A stretch of 64,000 nt of DNA from Burkholderiales bacterium RIFCSPLOWO2_02_FULL_57_36 (GCA_001770855.1 MESE01000099.1:34451-98450), one strand, 5' to 3'; shown: positions 36,829 to 45,831, numbered from the stretch's first letter. Notes: a model not told the origin generated them from the sequence alone. Numbers and translations: made by a program.

Positions 36829-38028
36829 ATGGATTTGAATTACACGGCAGAAGACCTCGCTTTCCGCGACACTGTTCGCACCTACCTGGAGGCGAACCTC
36901 CCTAAAGATCTGCAGCAAAAAGTACGTAATCATCTTCGTTTATCGAAGGAAGATTTCGTCCGCTGGCACAAAATCGTGGCCAAGCAGGGTTGGGTCGGCA
37001 CCGGCTGGCCGGTAGAGTACGGTGGTACCGGCTGGACTGCGGTGCAACGGCATATATGGGAAGAAGAGTGTGCGAATGCCGGTACTCCAGCGATTCTGCC
37101 GTTCGGCGTCAACATGGTGGCGCCGGTCATCATGGCATTCGGCAATGAGGCGCAGAAACGCTATTACCTGCCGCGCATTTTGAATTGCGACGACTGGTGG
37201 TGCCAGGGGTATTCCGAGCCGGGTGCGGGTTCCGACCTTGCGTCGCTGAAGACCCGGGCGGAACGCCAGGGCGATCATTACATCGTGAATGGCCAGAAGA
37301 CATGGACCACGTTGGGACAGCATGCCGACATGATATTTTGCCTGGTGCGCACCGATGCGGCCGCAACACGCAAACAGGAAGGCATCTCGTTCCTGCTGAT
37401 CGATATGAAAACGCCCGGCATCACGGTGCGTCCGATCATCATGCTCGACGAAGAGCATGAAGTGAATGAGGTTTTTTTCGATAACGTGAAAGTGCCTGTC
37501 GAAAACCTGATCGGCGAAGAGAATAAAGGCTGGACCTACGCCAAGTATTTGCTCGGTCACGAGCGCACCAATATCGCTGCTGTCGGAAGAGCGAAGCGGG
37601 AGCTTGGTTTCCTGAAACGCGTCGCAAATAATCAGCAGAAAAACGGCAAGCCCTTGCTCGACGATCCGATGTTCGCAACCAAGGTTGCCAATGTCGAAAT
37701 TGAATTGATGGCGCTGGAAGTCACAGTTCTAAGGGTTATTTCGCAGGAAGGGGCAAAGCGTGGTCCCGGACCGGAAGCATCGATGCTCAAAATCAAGGGC
37801 ACTGAAATTCAACAGGCTTTGACTGAATTGATGGTGGAAGCGATCGGTCCCTACGCGATGCCATTTGACGCCGCCTATCTGGAAGGTGAGACCGAGCACA
37901 GCGTAACGCAGGATGATGATGCTGCACCGCTTGCCGGATATTATTTCAATTACCGCAAGACTTCGATCTACGGCGGCAGCAATGAGATTCAGAAAAACAT
38001 CATCAGCCAGATGATTCTGGGTCTATGA
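36829..38028 (+). CDS. Acyl-CoA dehydrogenase family protein
   Basis: A 399-residue flavoprotein of the acyl-CoA dehydrogenase fold. The N-terminal helical domain is followed by the middle beta-domain with GYSEPGAGSDLASLKTRA and WTTLGQHADMIFCL (FAD contacts). The C-terminal domain contains LLGHERTNIAAVGRAKREL and the final YGGSNEIQKNIISQMILG. It would oxidise an acyl-CoA at the alpha-beta bond, passing electrons to ETF. The substrate is not readable. It is first in a four-gene operon with a second dehydrogenase and two MaoC-type hydratases, under a palindromic operator. GGAGACAGC precedes the ATG. Confidence 0.92.
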   Translation: MDLNYTAEDLAFRDTVRTYLEANLPKDLQQKVRNHLRLSKEDFVRWHKIVAKQGWVGTGWPVEYGGTGWTAVQRHIWEEECANAGTPAILPFGVNMVAPVIMAFGNEAQKRYYLPRILNCDDWWCQGYSEPGAGSDLASLKTRAERQGDHYIVNGQKTWTTLGQHADMIFCLVRTDAAATRKQEGISFLLIDMKTPGITVRPIIMLDEEHEVNEVFFDNVKVPVENLIGEENKGWTYAKYLLGHERTNIAAVGRAKRELGFLKRVANNQQKNGKPLLDDPMFATKVANVEIELMALEVTVLRVISQEGAKRGPGPEASMLKIKGTEIQQALTELMVEAIGPYAMPFDAAYLEGETEHSVTQDDDAAPLAGYYFNYRKTSIYGGSNEIQKNIISQMILGL

Positions 38029-38038
38029 GGAGAACAGG

Positions 38039-39178
38039 ATGAATTTCAATTTTACGCAAGAACAGCAACAGTTTTCCGATGCATTGCGCCGTTGGGTCGA
38101 AAAAGATTACACCTTCGAGCATCGCAACAAGATCGTCTATTCTGAAAAAGGCGTCTCGGATGACGCGTGGGCCACGCTGGCCGAACTTGGCATGACTGCA
38201 TTGCCGATACCGGAAGAGCAGGGCGGTTTTAACGGGTCGGCAGTCGATATGCTGGTCGTGATGCAGGAACTCGGCCGCGGCATCGTTGTCGAGCCATTTT
38301 TTGCCACCGTTCTAGGTGCCGAATTCCTGAAGCTTGCGGGCAAGCAGGAAGCCTTGCTTGAAAAAATCGCAACTGGTGAAACCAAGTTCGCATGCGCGCT
38401 GGGAGAAAAGCAATCTCGCCACGAATTGTTCAATATCGCCACGACCTGCAAGCCTGACGGTGACGGTTATGTGCTTAACGGCACGAAGACGGTTGTATTG
38501 CATGGCGCACAGGCCGATCAACTGATCGTCTCTTCGCGCAGTAATGGCAATCAATGCGACACCGATGGCATTTCATTGTTTGTAGTGTCTGCCGACGCCG
38601 CGGGAATCAAGCGTCGCGATTATCGTACGATCGATGGCCAACGGGCGGCTGACATCAGCTTTACTGATGTGCGGGTGCCTGCGTCGGCGTTATTGGGCAA
38701 TGCAGGCGCAGGCTGGGAGACGCTCGATGCGGCAGCCGATTACGGCACGACATTGTTGTGCGCCGAGGCAGTCGGCGTGATGGAAGTATTGAACGCGACG
38801 ACTCTGGAATATCTGAAGACGCGAAAACAGTTTGGTGTGCCGATCGGGAAGTTCCAAGCTCTGCAACATCGTATGGCCGATATGTTAATTCATGTGGAGC
38901 AGGCTCGTTCGATGGCGACCCTGGCGGCTGTTAAGATAAGTTCGGCAAATACCGAAGAGCGGCGGCGTACGGTATCGGCGGCAAAGGTTCGCGTTGGTCA
39001 AGCGCTAAAATTCGTCGGTCAGCAAGCCGTGCAGCTTCACGGCGGTATTGCGGTGACCAATGAACTGGCGGCTTCGCACTATTTCAAGCGGTCGACAATG
39101 ATCGAGCTTACATTGGGCGATACCGATCATCATTTTGCTCGATTCGTTGCACAGCCGCAGTTCAAGAATGCTGCTTGA
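38039..39178 (+). CDS. Acyl-CoA dehydrogenase family protein, second subunit-like
   Basis: A 379-residue acyl-CoA dehydrogenase-fold protein, divergent from its upstream neighbour. Segments include LGMTALPIPEEQGGFNGSAVD, RKQFGVPIGKFQALQHRMADM and VQLHGGIAVTNELAASHYFKR. Pairs of adjacent, unlike dehydrogenase genes of this kind often encode alpha2-beta2 heteromeric enzymes acting on bulky acyl-CoA esters such as steroid side chains. That could apply here but is inference. A GAGGAG Shine-Dalgarno lies 10 bp after the upstream stop. Confidence 0.9.
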   Translation: MNFNFTQEQQQFSDALRRWVEKDYTFEHRNKIVYSEKGVSDDAWATLAELGMTALPIPEEQGGFNGSAVDMLVVMQELGRGIVVEPFFATVLGAEFLKLAGKQEALLEKIATGETKFACALGEKQSRHELFNIATTCKPDGDGYVLNGTKTVVLHGAQADQLIVSSRSNGNQCDTDGISLFVVSADAAGIKRRDYRTIDGQRAADISFTDVRVPASALLGNAGAGWETLDAAADYGTTLLCAEAVGVMEVLNATTLEYLKTRKQFGVPIGKFQALQHRMADMLIHVEQARSMATLAAVKISSANTEERRRTVSAAKVRVGQALKFVGQQAVQLHGGIAVTNELAASHYFKRSTMIELTLGDTDHHFARFVAQPQFKNAA

Positions 39179-39206
39179 TGGTTGATAAATAGTCGGGGCA
39201 TTCATC

Positions 39207-39662
39207 ATGGCGCAATTTAAATGGTATTTCGAAGATTTCGAAATCGGAAAAACCATCGGGGTCGGATCTCGCACCGTGACAGAAGAGGAAATCATCGCTT
39301 TTGCATCGCAATTCGATCCACAGCCGTTTCATGTCGACCCCGAGGCTGCCGAACAGTCGATGTATGGCGGGATCATTGCCAGCGGTTGGCACACCTGCAG
39401 CCTGATGATGCGGCTGATGGTTGATGGATTTTTAAAGGAGGCTGCCAGCCTGGGCTCTCCTGGTGTCGACGAAATCCGCTGGTTAAAACCAGTCCGTGGC
39501 GGAGATACATTAATCGTCACCACGACCGCAGTGGAGGCGCATCCATCAAAGAGCAAAAGCGACCGCGGCGTTGTGCACACGTTGTGGGAAGCAAAAAATC
39601 AGCGTGGAGAAACCGTTGCAACCCTCAAGGGCATGGGTATGTACTTGCGGCGACCGACCTGA
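39207..39662 (+). CDS. MaoC-like hot-dog dehydratase
   Basis: A 151-residue single hot-dog domain protein. The hydratase-2 motif appears as [17 protein letters not shown] followed by [11 protein letters not shown], with the catalytic Asp and His about five residues apart. MaoC proteins hydrate enoyl-CoA to (R)-3-hydroxyacyl-CoA. Downstream of two acyl-CoA dehydrogenases, it would act on their product. It is followed by a terminator-like hairpin before the second MaoC gene. Confidence 0.9.
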   Translation: MAQFKWYFEDFEIGKTIGVGSRTVTEEEIIAFASQFDPQPFHVDPEAAEQSMYGGIIASGWHTCSLMMRLMVDGFLKEAASLGSPGVDEIRWLKPVRGGDTLIVTTTAVEAHPSKSKSDRGVVHTLWEAKNQRGETVATLKGMGMYLRRPT

Positions 39663-39682
39663 CCGGAAATTTGTTTCTTCGG

Positions 39683-39709
39683 GCGCGGTCAAGGCCGCGC
39701 TTTGTTTTT
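39683..39709 (+). terminator. Terminator-like hairpin between the two MaoC genes
   Basis: GCGCGG (39683-39688) pairs with CCGCGC (39695-39700), followed by TTTGTTTTT. It would reduce transcription into the second MaoC gene. Confidence 0.6.
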
Positions 39710-39734
39710 GTATAGAACTTCAATTGGAGACTTC

Positions 39735-40190
39735 ATGCGCGAAATAGCATCACTGGTAGAGCTCAAGAACCTGGTAGGAGAAGAGGTGGCTGTATCGGAT
39801 TGGGTCGAGATTACCCAGGAACGGGTTAACTTGTTTGCGGAAGCGACCGGTGATCATCAATGGATACATCTCGATGTAGAGCGAAGCCGTGAAGAGTCTC
39901 CGTATGGAGGGACGGTCGCGCACGGTTTCCTGACCTTGTCCTTGCTGCCGCTGTTGATGGCATCAGCGATCCGGATGTCGGACGTAAAGATGGGCGTCAA
40001 TTACGGGTTGAATAAAGTCCGCTTTCCCGCACCGGTACCGGTGGGCAGCCGCCTCCGCGGAAGGATGACGCTATTGTCTGTTGAAGATATTCCCGACGGT
40101 GCGCAAATGACCTGGAAAGTCACGATGGAGAGGGAAGGCGGCGAAAAACCGGTATGCGTCGCCGAGACCATATCCCGCCGCTACACGTAG
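39735..40190 (+). CDS. MaoC-like hot-dog dehydratase, second copy
   Basis: A 151-residue hot-dog protein. The start is the ATG at 39735, with TTGGAG upstream; an in-frame ATG at 39702 overlaps the preceding hairpin tail and is less likely. FAEATGDHQWIHLD and YGGTVAHGFLTLSLLP carry the hydratase Asp/His motif in the more canonical ATGDxxxxH form. It resembles stand-alone R-specific enoyl-CoA hydratases (PhaJ-like) more closely than its neighbour does. Such enzymes can also feed PHA synthase (phaC at 51.5 kb), but no direct link is visible. Confidence 0.9.
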   Translation: MREIASLVELKNLVGEEVAVSDWVEITQERVNLFAEATGDHQWIHLDVERSREESPYGGTVAHGFLTLSLLPLLMASAIRMSDVKMGVNYGLNKVRFPAPVPVGSRLRGRMTLLSVEDIPDGAQMTWKVTMEREGGEKPVCVAETISRRYT

Positions 40191-40244
40191 TTGCCGGCTG
40201 TACCTGCCGTTCGCCGGCGTTGGCTTCCGGGAGCGGCGGTTCGG

Positions 40245-40937
40245 TTATCGTTTGGCGTACTGCGTCGCTCCAAATAGCGTTTCCTTCGCTTTAGCGTCAA
40301 CCAGCGGCTTGCGCAGATTCGCCAGTATTTCAACGCCGCGTTTCACAGCTGCGCGTTCACTGATTTCATCGAACCAGCGTTTCGCATACGGAAAGTCGGT
40401 CCAATCGATTCCCTGATTTTTCCAGGAGCGGATCCAGGGAAAGGTTGCGATGTCGGCAATCGTGTATTCATCGCCGGCGAGGTAGGCATGCTTCGATAAT
40501 TGCTTGTCGATGACGGCGTACAGGCGTTTGGCTTCATTGCTGTAGCGGTTGATTGCGTATTCGATTTTTTCGGGGGCATAGATGCGGAAATGATGCGCTT
40601 GTCCCAGCATTGGCCCGACGCCGCCCATCTGGAACATCAACCACTGCAATGTAGTGTATTTCTCACGGTCGGTCTTGCCGAGAAATCTGCCGGTCTTGCC
40701 GGCAAGGTAGATCAGGATGGCGCCGGATTCAAACATCGATATCGGCTGGCCATCCGGTCCATCGGGGTCGACCATTGCGGGAATCTTGTTGTTGGGCGAG
40801 ATCGCCAGAAATTCCGGCTTGAACTGGTCTCCCGCGCCGATATCGATATGGTGTACTCGATAGGGAAGGCCGCACTCTTCCAGCATGATGTGGACCTTGT
40901 GGCCGTTCGGGGTCGCAGTGGAATAGACGTCGATCAT
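40245..40937 (-). CDS. Glutathione S-transferase family protein, YfcG/Ure2-like
   Basis: A 230-residue GST. The N-terminal thioredoxin-fold domain has YSTATPNGHKVHIMLEECGL, NNKIPAMVDPDGPDGQPI and the GSH-binding SMFESGAILIYLA. The all-helical domain contains GQAHHFRIYAPE and EYTIADIATFPWIRSW. The TPNGxKV start and the DPDGPDG loop fit YfcG-type disulfide-bond reductases. It is preceded on its strand by a strong terminator, so it is transcribed separately from the dehydrogenase gene upstream. Confidence 0.88.
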   Translation of the reverse strand: MIDVYSTATPNGHKVHIMLEECGLPYRVHHIDIGAGDQFKPEFLAISPNNKIPAMVDPDGPDGQPISMFESGAILIYLAGKTGRFLGKTDREKYTTLQWLMFQMGGVGPMLGQAHHFRIYAPEKIEYAINRYSNEAKRLYAVIDKQLSKHAYLAGDEYTIADIATFPWIRSWKNQGIDWTDFPYAKRWFDEISERAAVKRGVEILANLRKPLVDAKAKETLFGATQYAKR

Positions 40938-40970
40938 TTTTTCTCCGAATTCTTATTTGGCGTTTAAAAC

Positions 40971-41011
40971 AAAAAATCTCGAATGCTGCGATTCTGCAGC
41001 AATTCGAGATT
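40971..41011 (-). terminator. Terminator after the minus-strand acyl-CoA dehydrogenase
   Basis: AATCTCGAATGCTGC (40975-40989) pairs with GCAGCAATTCGAGATT (40996-41011) with one bulged base. On the minus strand it is followed by a run of six T and then TGTTTT. Confidence 0.85.
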
Positions 41012-41052
41012 CTTTGCTTCAGCCACTCTGGAATGACTGATAGCCGTGGAGC

Positions 41053-42318
41053 TTAAGAACGTGTAACTGGCAGATCCAGTTCTTCGCCGGGAAGCGACAT
41101 ATGTTTCGCCAATTCCAGTTTTGCGATCGCGTTACGGTGCACTTCATCCGGACCGTCCGCGATACGCAACGTACGGTTGCCGGCCCACATGTAAGCAAGC
41201 GGGAATTCATCCGACACGCCTGCGGCACCGTGTGCCTGAATCGACCAGTCGAGGACTTGTTGCGCGACATTCGGCGCCAACACCTTGATCATCGCAATCT
41301 CCGCTTTGGCATGCTTGTTGCCGACGGTATCCATCATGTAAGCCGCTTTCAACGTCAACAGGCGGGTCGTATCGATCTGGATACGCGATTCGGCAATCCG
41401 CTCGCGCCAGATGCTTTGCTCTGAAATCTTGCGCCCGAACGCAACGCGCTCATTCAAGCGCTTGCACATCAATTCCAGCGCGCGTTCAGCCACGCCGATG
41501 GCGCGCATGCAGTGATGGATTCGTCCTGGTCCCAGGCGGCCCTGTGCGATTTCAAAGCCACGCCCTTCTCCAAGCAGAATGCTGGATGCCGGAACCCGGA
41601 CGTTTTCGTAAGTGATTTCACAGTGGCCGTGCGGTGCATCGTCATAACCGAACACCGGCAGCGGACGCTTGATGGTCACGCCTTTGGCATCGACCGGCAC
41701 CAATATCATCGATTGCTGGGAGTGGCGCGCGGCATTTGGATCGGTTTTTCCCATCAGGATAAAAATCTTGCAGCGCGGATCGCCGGCGCCGGAGATCCAC
41801 CATTTGTGGCCGTTGATCACGTACTCATCGCCATCGCGTTCGATGCGGGTTGCGATATTGGTGGCATCCGATGATGCGACAGCCGGCTCGGTCATCGCAA
41901 ATGCGGAGCGGATTTCGCCGCGCAGCAAGGGTTCGAGCCATTGCTTTTTGTGCTCTTCATTGCCGTACCGCTCGATGGTTTCCATGTTGCCGGTATCGGG
42001 CGCGGAGCAGTTGAATACTTCAGGCGCCCAGCCGACCCGGCCCATGATTTCGCACAATGGCGCGTAATCCAGATTGGACAGGCCTTCGGGTGCGCGAGGT
42101 GACTTTGGCAGGAACAGGTTCCACAGTCCCAGTGCGCGCGCTTTCGGCTTGAGTTCTTCGATCACGGTGGTGGGCAACCAACGGTTGCCTTTTTCTTCGC
42201 CGTTACGCTGGATCTCTTCCTTGTATCTTTTTTCGTTCGGATAAATATGCTCATCCATGAACTTCAGCAGTTTTCCTTGCAGGTCCTTGCAACGATCCGA
42301 GTATTCGAATTCCATCAT
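41053..42318 (-). CDS. Acyl-CoA dehydrogenase, ACAD10/11-like
   Basis: A 421-residue acyl-CoA dehydrogenase. [18 protein letters not shown] and [14 protein letters not shown] form the FAD-contact region. The C-terminal [21 protein letters not shown] and the following [15 protein letters not shown] match the dehydrogenase half of ACAD10/ACAD11. In those animal proteins the dehydrogenase is fused to an aminoglycoside-phosphotransferase-like kinase domain; here the kinase is the adjacent upstream gene (31 bp gap). This pairing is known from LvaA-type 4-hydroxyacyl-CoA catabolism, so a phosphorylation/elimination step is plausible, but this is inference. Confidence 0.9.
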   Translation of the reverse strand: MMEFEYSDRCKDLQGKLLKFMDEHIYPNEKRYKEEIQRNGEEKGNRWLPTTVIEELKPKARALGLWNLFLPKSPRAPEGLSNLDYAPLCEIMGRVGWAPEVFNCSAPDTGNMETIERYGNEEHKKQWLEPLLRGEIRSAFAMTEPAVASSDATNIATRIERDGDEYVINGHKWWISGAGDPRCKIFILMGKTDPNAARHSQQSMILVPVDAKGVTIKRPLPVFGYDDAPHGHCEITYENVRVPASSILLGEGRGFEIAQGRLGPGRIHHCMRAIGVAERALELMCKRLNERVAFGRKISEQSIWRERIAESRIQIDTTRLLTLKAAYMMDTVGNKHAKAEIAMIKVLAPNVAQQVLDWSIQAHGAAGVSDEFPLAYMWAGNRTLRIADGPDEVHRNAIAKLELAKHMSLPGEELDLPVTRS

Positions 42319-42349
42319 GTCTCCTTGATTAGATTAGTAGGCGTGTCTG

Positions 42350-43414
42350 TTATTTTTTCTCGCCCGACGCATATTGCCAGCCCATTTCAGCCATCGGGCG
42401 CGTGGCCTGACCGGATTTGAGGGCCTGTTCACTTGATGCGGTACCGTCAACATAACGCTTCATGATGCCTTGCAGGATGCCGGCCATGCGGAACATGTTG
42501 TAAGCGAGATAGAACGTGAAATCTTCCTTGCGGATCGTCTTTCCAGTACGCTCGCAATATTTTGCAATGTATTCCTGTTCCGACGGGATGCCGAGTGACT
42601 TGTGATCGAGTCCGCCTATTCCCCGGAACTGTCCCTCCGGAATGTGCCAGCTCATGCAGTGATAGGAAAAATCCGCCAGCGGGTGGCCGAGTGTCGATAA
42701 TTCCCAGTCCAGCACCGCAAGGATGCGCGGTTCGGTCGGGTGGAACATCATGTTATCCAGGCGATAGTCGCCATGCACGATGCTGGTGTCATCACCTTCC
42801 GGAATATTGTTCGGGAGCCATTCGATCAAGTTGTCCATGGCGTCAATTTTTTCAGTTTCGGATGCCTTGTACTGCTTGGTCCAGCGATCGATCTGACGCT
42901 TGAAATAATTGCCGGGTTTGCCGAAATCGGCCAGCCCGATCGCAGCGTAGTCGATCGTATGCAACTGCGCTATGACGCGATTCATTTCATCGTAATGTGC
43001 TGCGCGTTCGGCGTTGGTCATGCCCGGAAGAGACTGATTCCACAGCACGCGGCCCTCGATAAATTCCATGATGTAGAAAGCGCGGCCGATCACCGATTCG
43101 TCGGTGCATAGCGCATATTGCCGGGCGGCGGGGAAGCCCGCTTTGTGCAATGCATCCATCACACGGAATTCGCGATCGATCGCATGCGCGGAGGCCAGCA
43201 GTTTTGCGGCCGGTCCGGGTTTGGCGCGCATCACATAGCATTGCCCGTTGGCGGTTAGCTTGAATGTCGGGTTCGATTGGCCGCCCTTGAACTGCTCCAG
43301 GGTCAAATCGCCGGAGTAGCCGTCTACATGCTGGCGCATGTATTCCTGCAATGCCGCGACGTCGAATTGCTGACGCTCGGAAACGGGCTTGGTGCCCATG
43401 AAATCTTCGTACAT
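42350..43414 (-). CDS. Phosphotransferase family (APH-like) kinase
   Basis: A 354-residue protein with the aminoglycoside-phosphotransferase/choline-kinase fold. The catalytic loop is VHGDYRLDNMMFHP and the metal-binding segment is LAVLDWELSTLGHPLADF. The N lobe has GGQSNPTFKL for nucleotide binding. It is the first gene after the palindromic operator at 43474 and lies directly upstream of the ACAD10/11-like dehydrogenase. Together they look like the split form of ACAD10/11. A role in phosphorylating hydroxyacyl-CoA is suggested by that family, not shown here. Confidence 0.9.
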   Translation of the reverse strand: MYEDFMGTKPVSERQQFDVAALQEYMRQHVDGYSGDLTLEQFKGGQSNPTFKLTANGQCYVMRAKPGPAAKLLASAHAIDREFRVMDALHKAGFPAARQYALCTDESVIGRAFYIMEFIEGRVLWNQSLPGMTNAERAAHYDEMNRVIAQLHTIDYAAIGLADFGKPGNYFKRQIDRWTKQYKASETEKIDAMDNLIEWLPNNIPEGDDTSIVHGDYRLDNMMFHPTEPRILAVLDWELSTLGHPLADFSYHCMSWHIPEGQFRGIGGLDHKSLGIPSEQEYIAKYCERTGKTIRKEDFTFYLAYNMFRMAGILQGIMKRYVDGTASSEQALKSGQATRPMAEMGWQYASGEKK

Positions 43415-43473
43415 CTGGTCTCCTGCTGAACGGGTTCGAGAAGCGTTACCGACTTATTTTACATCATAAAATC

Positions 43474-43485
43474 GTACGGTCGTAC
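43474..43485. promoter_or_regulatory. Palindromic operator, copy B
   Basis: GTACG-GT-CGTAC, within a longer near-palindrome AAAATCGTACG-GT-CGTACTATTTT (one mismatch). It is upstream of the kinase gene on the minus strand, just before possible -10 elements TATGAT and TAAAAT. It shares its core with the site at 36788-36799. Confidence 0.6.
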
Positions 43486-43527
43486 TATTTTGTTTCGCCT
43501 CTCTTGCATTGAGAGATGCAGAAGCGT

Positions 43528-44232
43528 TTATATCCCGCGCGCCTTTTTATATTGCTCCAGCAAGGTTTCCATCGTCGTGTTGCGCGATTCGCCCTGCAAC
43601 AGTGACGGAGGAGAAAAATTAATGAGACGTGCCACCCAGTCGGCGTCCGCATCACCAACGTCAAGAGCATTGATGCATCCAGCCGTCTGCGCCAGATTGC
43701 CTAAAAATAGCCGCTGTCCTGTGAGCGCATACGACAGAATTGCCCGGTTTACGCCGCCGTGCAGAACCAGCAAAACCGTGTCCCACGTTGAATCGGCACG
43801 TAATCTTCCAAGACATGGATGCACGCGATCCATCAGTTCACCGATCGACTCGCCGCCGAGAAATCGCTTGTGTTCCGGGGCGACGCCTTCGAATGCGCCG
43901 GTAAATGCTTCCTTCAAGTCGGCATCGGCGATGCCGGCGAGTTTACCGCCTCTTATTTCGGCAAGTTCCGGCCATTCATCAAGTGCGATTTGCTGGCCAG
44001 TCTCGGCCAGCACGCAATTGGCAGTTTCGACTGTCCTCGGCAATCCGGATACGATGACACGGTCAAATCGGATATCTTCCTGTGCGAATACCTTGCCTGC
44101 GGCAGCGGCTTGCGCTCTGCCCAGTTCGTTCAGCGGGACTGATTCGGGTAAATATGGTTTGCCTGCAGCGTCGAAGTAAGTGACGCTGCCGTGCCGCATT
44201 AGATAAACGCGGCGTCGGGATTGAGAGATCAT
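43528..44232 (-). CDS. Histidine phosphatase family protein
   Basis: A 234-residue phosphoglycerate-mutase-like phosphatase. The RHG motif is YLMRHGSV (Arg13, His14). IVSGLPRTVETA carries the second Arg, the acidic EWPELAEIRGG is near residue 90, and VLLVLHGGVNRAIL carries the second His. Substrates range from sugar phosphates to nucleotides and cannot be predicted. It overlaps the upstream enoyl-CoA hydratase by 4 bp (ATGA), so the two are co-translated, and it precedes the kinase-dehydrogenase operon on the same strand. Confidence 0.9.
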   Translation of the reverse strand: MISQSRRRVYLMRHGSVTYFDAAGKPYLPESVPLNELGRAQAAAAGKVFAQEDIRFDRVIVSGLPRTVETANCVLAETGQQIALDEWPELAEIRGGKLAGIADADLKEAFTGAFEGVAPEHKRFLGGESIGELMDRVHPCLGRLRADSTWDTVLLVLHGGVNRAILSYALTGQRLFLGNLAQTAGCINALDVGDADADWVARLINFSPPSLLQGESRNTTMETLLEQYKKARGI

Positions 44233-45008
44233 TTGTAGTGAGGCTTTCTTTTTTCCAGAAATGCGCTGATGCCTTCTTGCGCATCGCGATGGTGAAGACT
44301 TTCAACGAAGCTGTGTTTTTCTGCGTCGAATTGCTGTGCAAGAGAATTGTCTTTCGCATCGCGGATCAATGACTTGATGCCCTCGATCGCGTTGGGCGAC
44401 AGGCACGCCAGTTCGTCGGCCCAGTTCATCGCTGCATCGAGTGCGGAGCCATCCGGCACAAGCTTGTTGACTACGCCGAGTTCATGTAGCCGCGGCGCTG
44501 AAACAGGTTTACCTTCGATCAGCATTTCGGTTGCCAGTTGACGCGGCAATGCCTGGGCGAGGAACCACGAACCGCCGCCATCGGGCGTCAATCCGACCTT
44601 GACGTAGGCCATCACGAACTTCGCCGACGTGCCGGCCACAATCATGTCGCAGGCAAGCGCCAGCGAAAAACCGGCGCCTGCCGCTGCGCCATCGACCGCC
44701 GCGATTACCGGCTTCGGACAGTCGCGGATGGCTTCAACCCATCCATGAAGGTTGTCGATGGAAGTTGCCTGCACCGATTTGTCTTTGGCGCGATTTTCCA
44801 GCAATCGGTTCAGGTTGCCGCCGGCGCAAAAAAAATTGTCGGCGCCGGTCAGGATCACGGCGCGGATCGAATCATCGCGTTCCGCGGTGGATAGGGTTTC
44901 GATCGCTGCGGCATACATATCCGGATGAAGCGCGTTCTTCGCGCCGGGATTGGATATGGTCAATATGAGCGTTGCATCGCGGCGGGTGGCTCGGAGTTCT
45001 GCGGACAT
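44229..45008 (-). CDS. Enoyl-CoA hydratase/isomerase family protein
   Basis: A 259-residue crotonase-fold protein. The oxyanion-hole regions are visible as FCAGGNLNRL and VDGAAAGAGFSLALACDMIVA, and VKVGLTPDGGGSWFLAQALPR covers the catalytic Glu region; a Gly-Asp/Asn pair at the first catalytic Glu position suggests hydratase/isomerase chemistry that cannot be specified. It is first in a two-gene overlap with the histidine phosphatase. Its upstream region is shared with the divergent GST gene at 45178. Confidence 0.9.
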   Translation of the reverse strand: MSAELRATRRDATLILTISNPGAKNALHPDMYAAAIETLSTAERDDSIRAVILTGADNFFCAGGNLNRLLENRAKDKSVQATSIDNLHGWVEAIRDCPKPVIAAVDGAAAGAGFSLALACDMIVAGTSAKFVMAYVKVGLTPDGGGSWFLAQALPRQLATEMLIEGKPVSAPRLHELGVVNKLVPDGSALDAAMNWADELACLSPNAIEGIKSLIRDAKDNSLAQQFDAEKHSFVESLHHRDAQEGISAFLEKRKPHYK

Positions 45009-45177
45009 GGGTGTTGGTCGTTAAATAAAAATATTGCAGGAATTATATAATGGCGTCTGTTGCTTTACTTTCGCGCGGCCGCATCGGGTCTTTGCGCCGC
45101 GATCGCCAATGCAAATATTCTCATATATGCATTTAATTGGCTGGCGGCCAAATCTAACGATCACATCAGGAGATAAC

Positions 45178-45831
45178 ATGCTCAAGCTTTGCGGATTCGC
45201 GGTCAGCAACTATTACAACAAGGTCAAGCTGGCTCTTCTCGAAAAAGGTGTCGAATTTGAAGAAGTGCTGGTGTGGGCCGATCGCTCGCCTGAATTGCTG
45301 GAAAGATCTCCGCTTGGCAAGGTGCCGTTTTTCGAAACCGAGCATGGTGCGATATGTGAATCCCAGGCGATGATCGAGTATGTGGAAGCGGCGTATCCGG
45401 CCAAACCTTTGCTGCCAGCCGATCCGTTCGCAGCGGCAAAGATAAGAGAGATGATCGTTTTCATGGAACTCCATCTTGAGCTGGTGGCGCGGGAATTGTA
45501 TCTGGAGGCGTTTTTCGGCGGTAAGGTGAGCGACGAGATAAAAGAGCGTACCCGGAAATTATTGACCCGCAATGCAAAGGCATTTGCCAAGCTGGCTAAG
45601 TTTTCCCCATATATCGCCGGTGCGGAATTCACGATGGCAGACTGCGCGGCGCTGGTGCATTTGCCGCTGGTGTCGATGACTTCCAAAGCCATCTACGGTG
45701 AAGATGTGCTGGCTGATTTGCCGGTACGCGATTACACGAAAATGCTTGGCGAGCGTCCGACGGTACAGAAAGTGAATGCGGATCGGAAGGAAAATCAGGA
45801 GTTATCGAAGGCGAGGCCCAAAAAAGTTTGA
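45178..45831 (+). CDS. Glutathione S-transferase family protein
   Basis: A 217-residue GST. The start is the ATG at 45178, preceded by CAGGAGATAAC; longer in-frame starts upstream are not supported. The thioredoxin-fold domain has CGFAVSNYYNKVKLALLEKG, SPLGKVPFFET and the GSH-binding ESQAMIEYVE. The helical domain contains FSPYIAGAEFTMADCAALVHL. Class and substrate are not evident. It is divergent from the enoyl-CoA hydratase across about 170 bp, where a TATAAT lies at 45046-45051. Confidence 0.88.
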   Translation: MLKLCGFAVSNYYNKVKLALLEKGVEFEEVLVWADRSPELLERSPLGKVPFFETEHGAICESQAMIEYVEAAYPAKPLLPADPFAAAKIREMIVFMELHLELVARELYLEAFFGGKVSDEIKERTRKLLTRNAKAFAKLAKFSPYIAGAEFTMADCAALVHLPLVSMTSKAIYGEDVLADLPVRDYTKMLGERPTVQKVNADRKENQELSKARPKKV

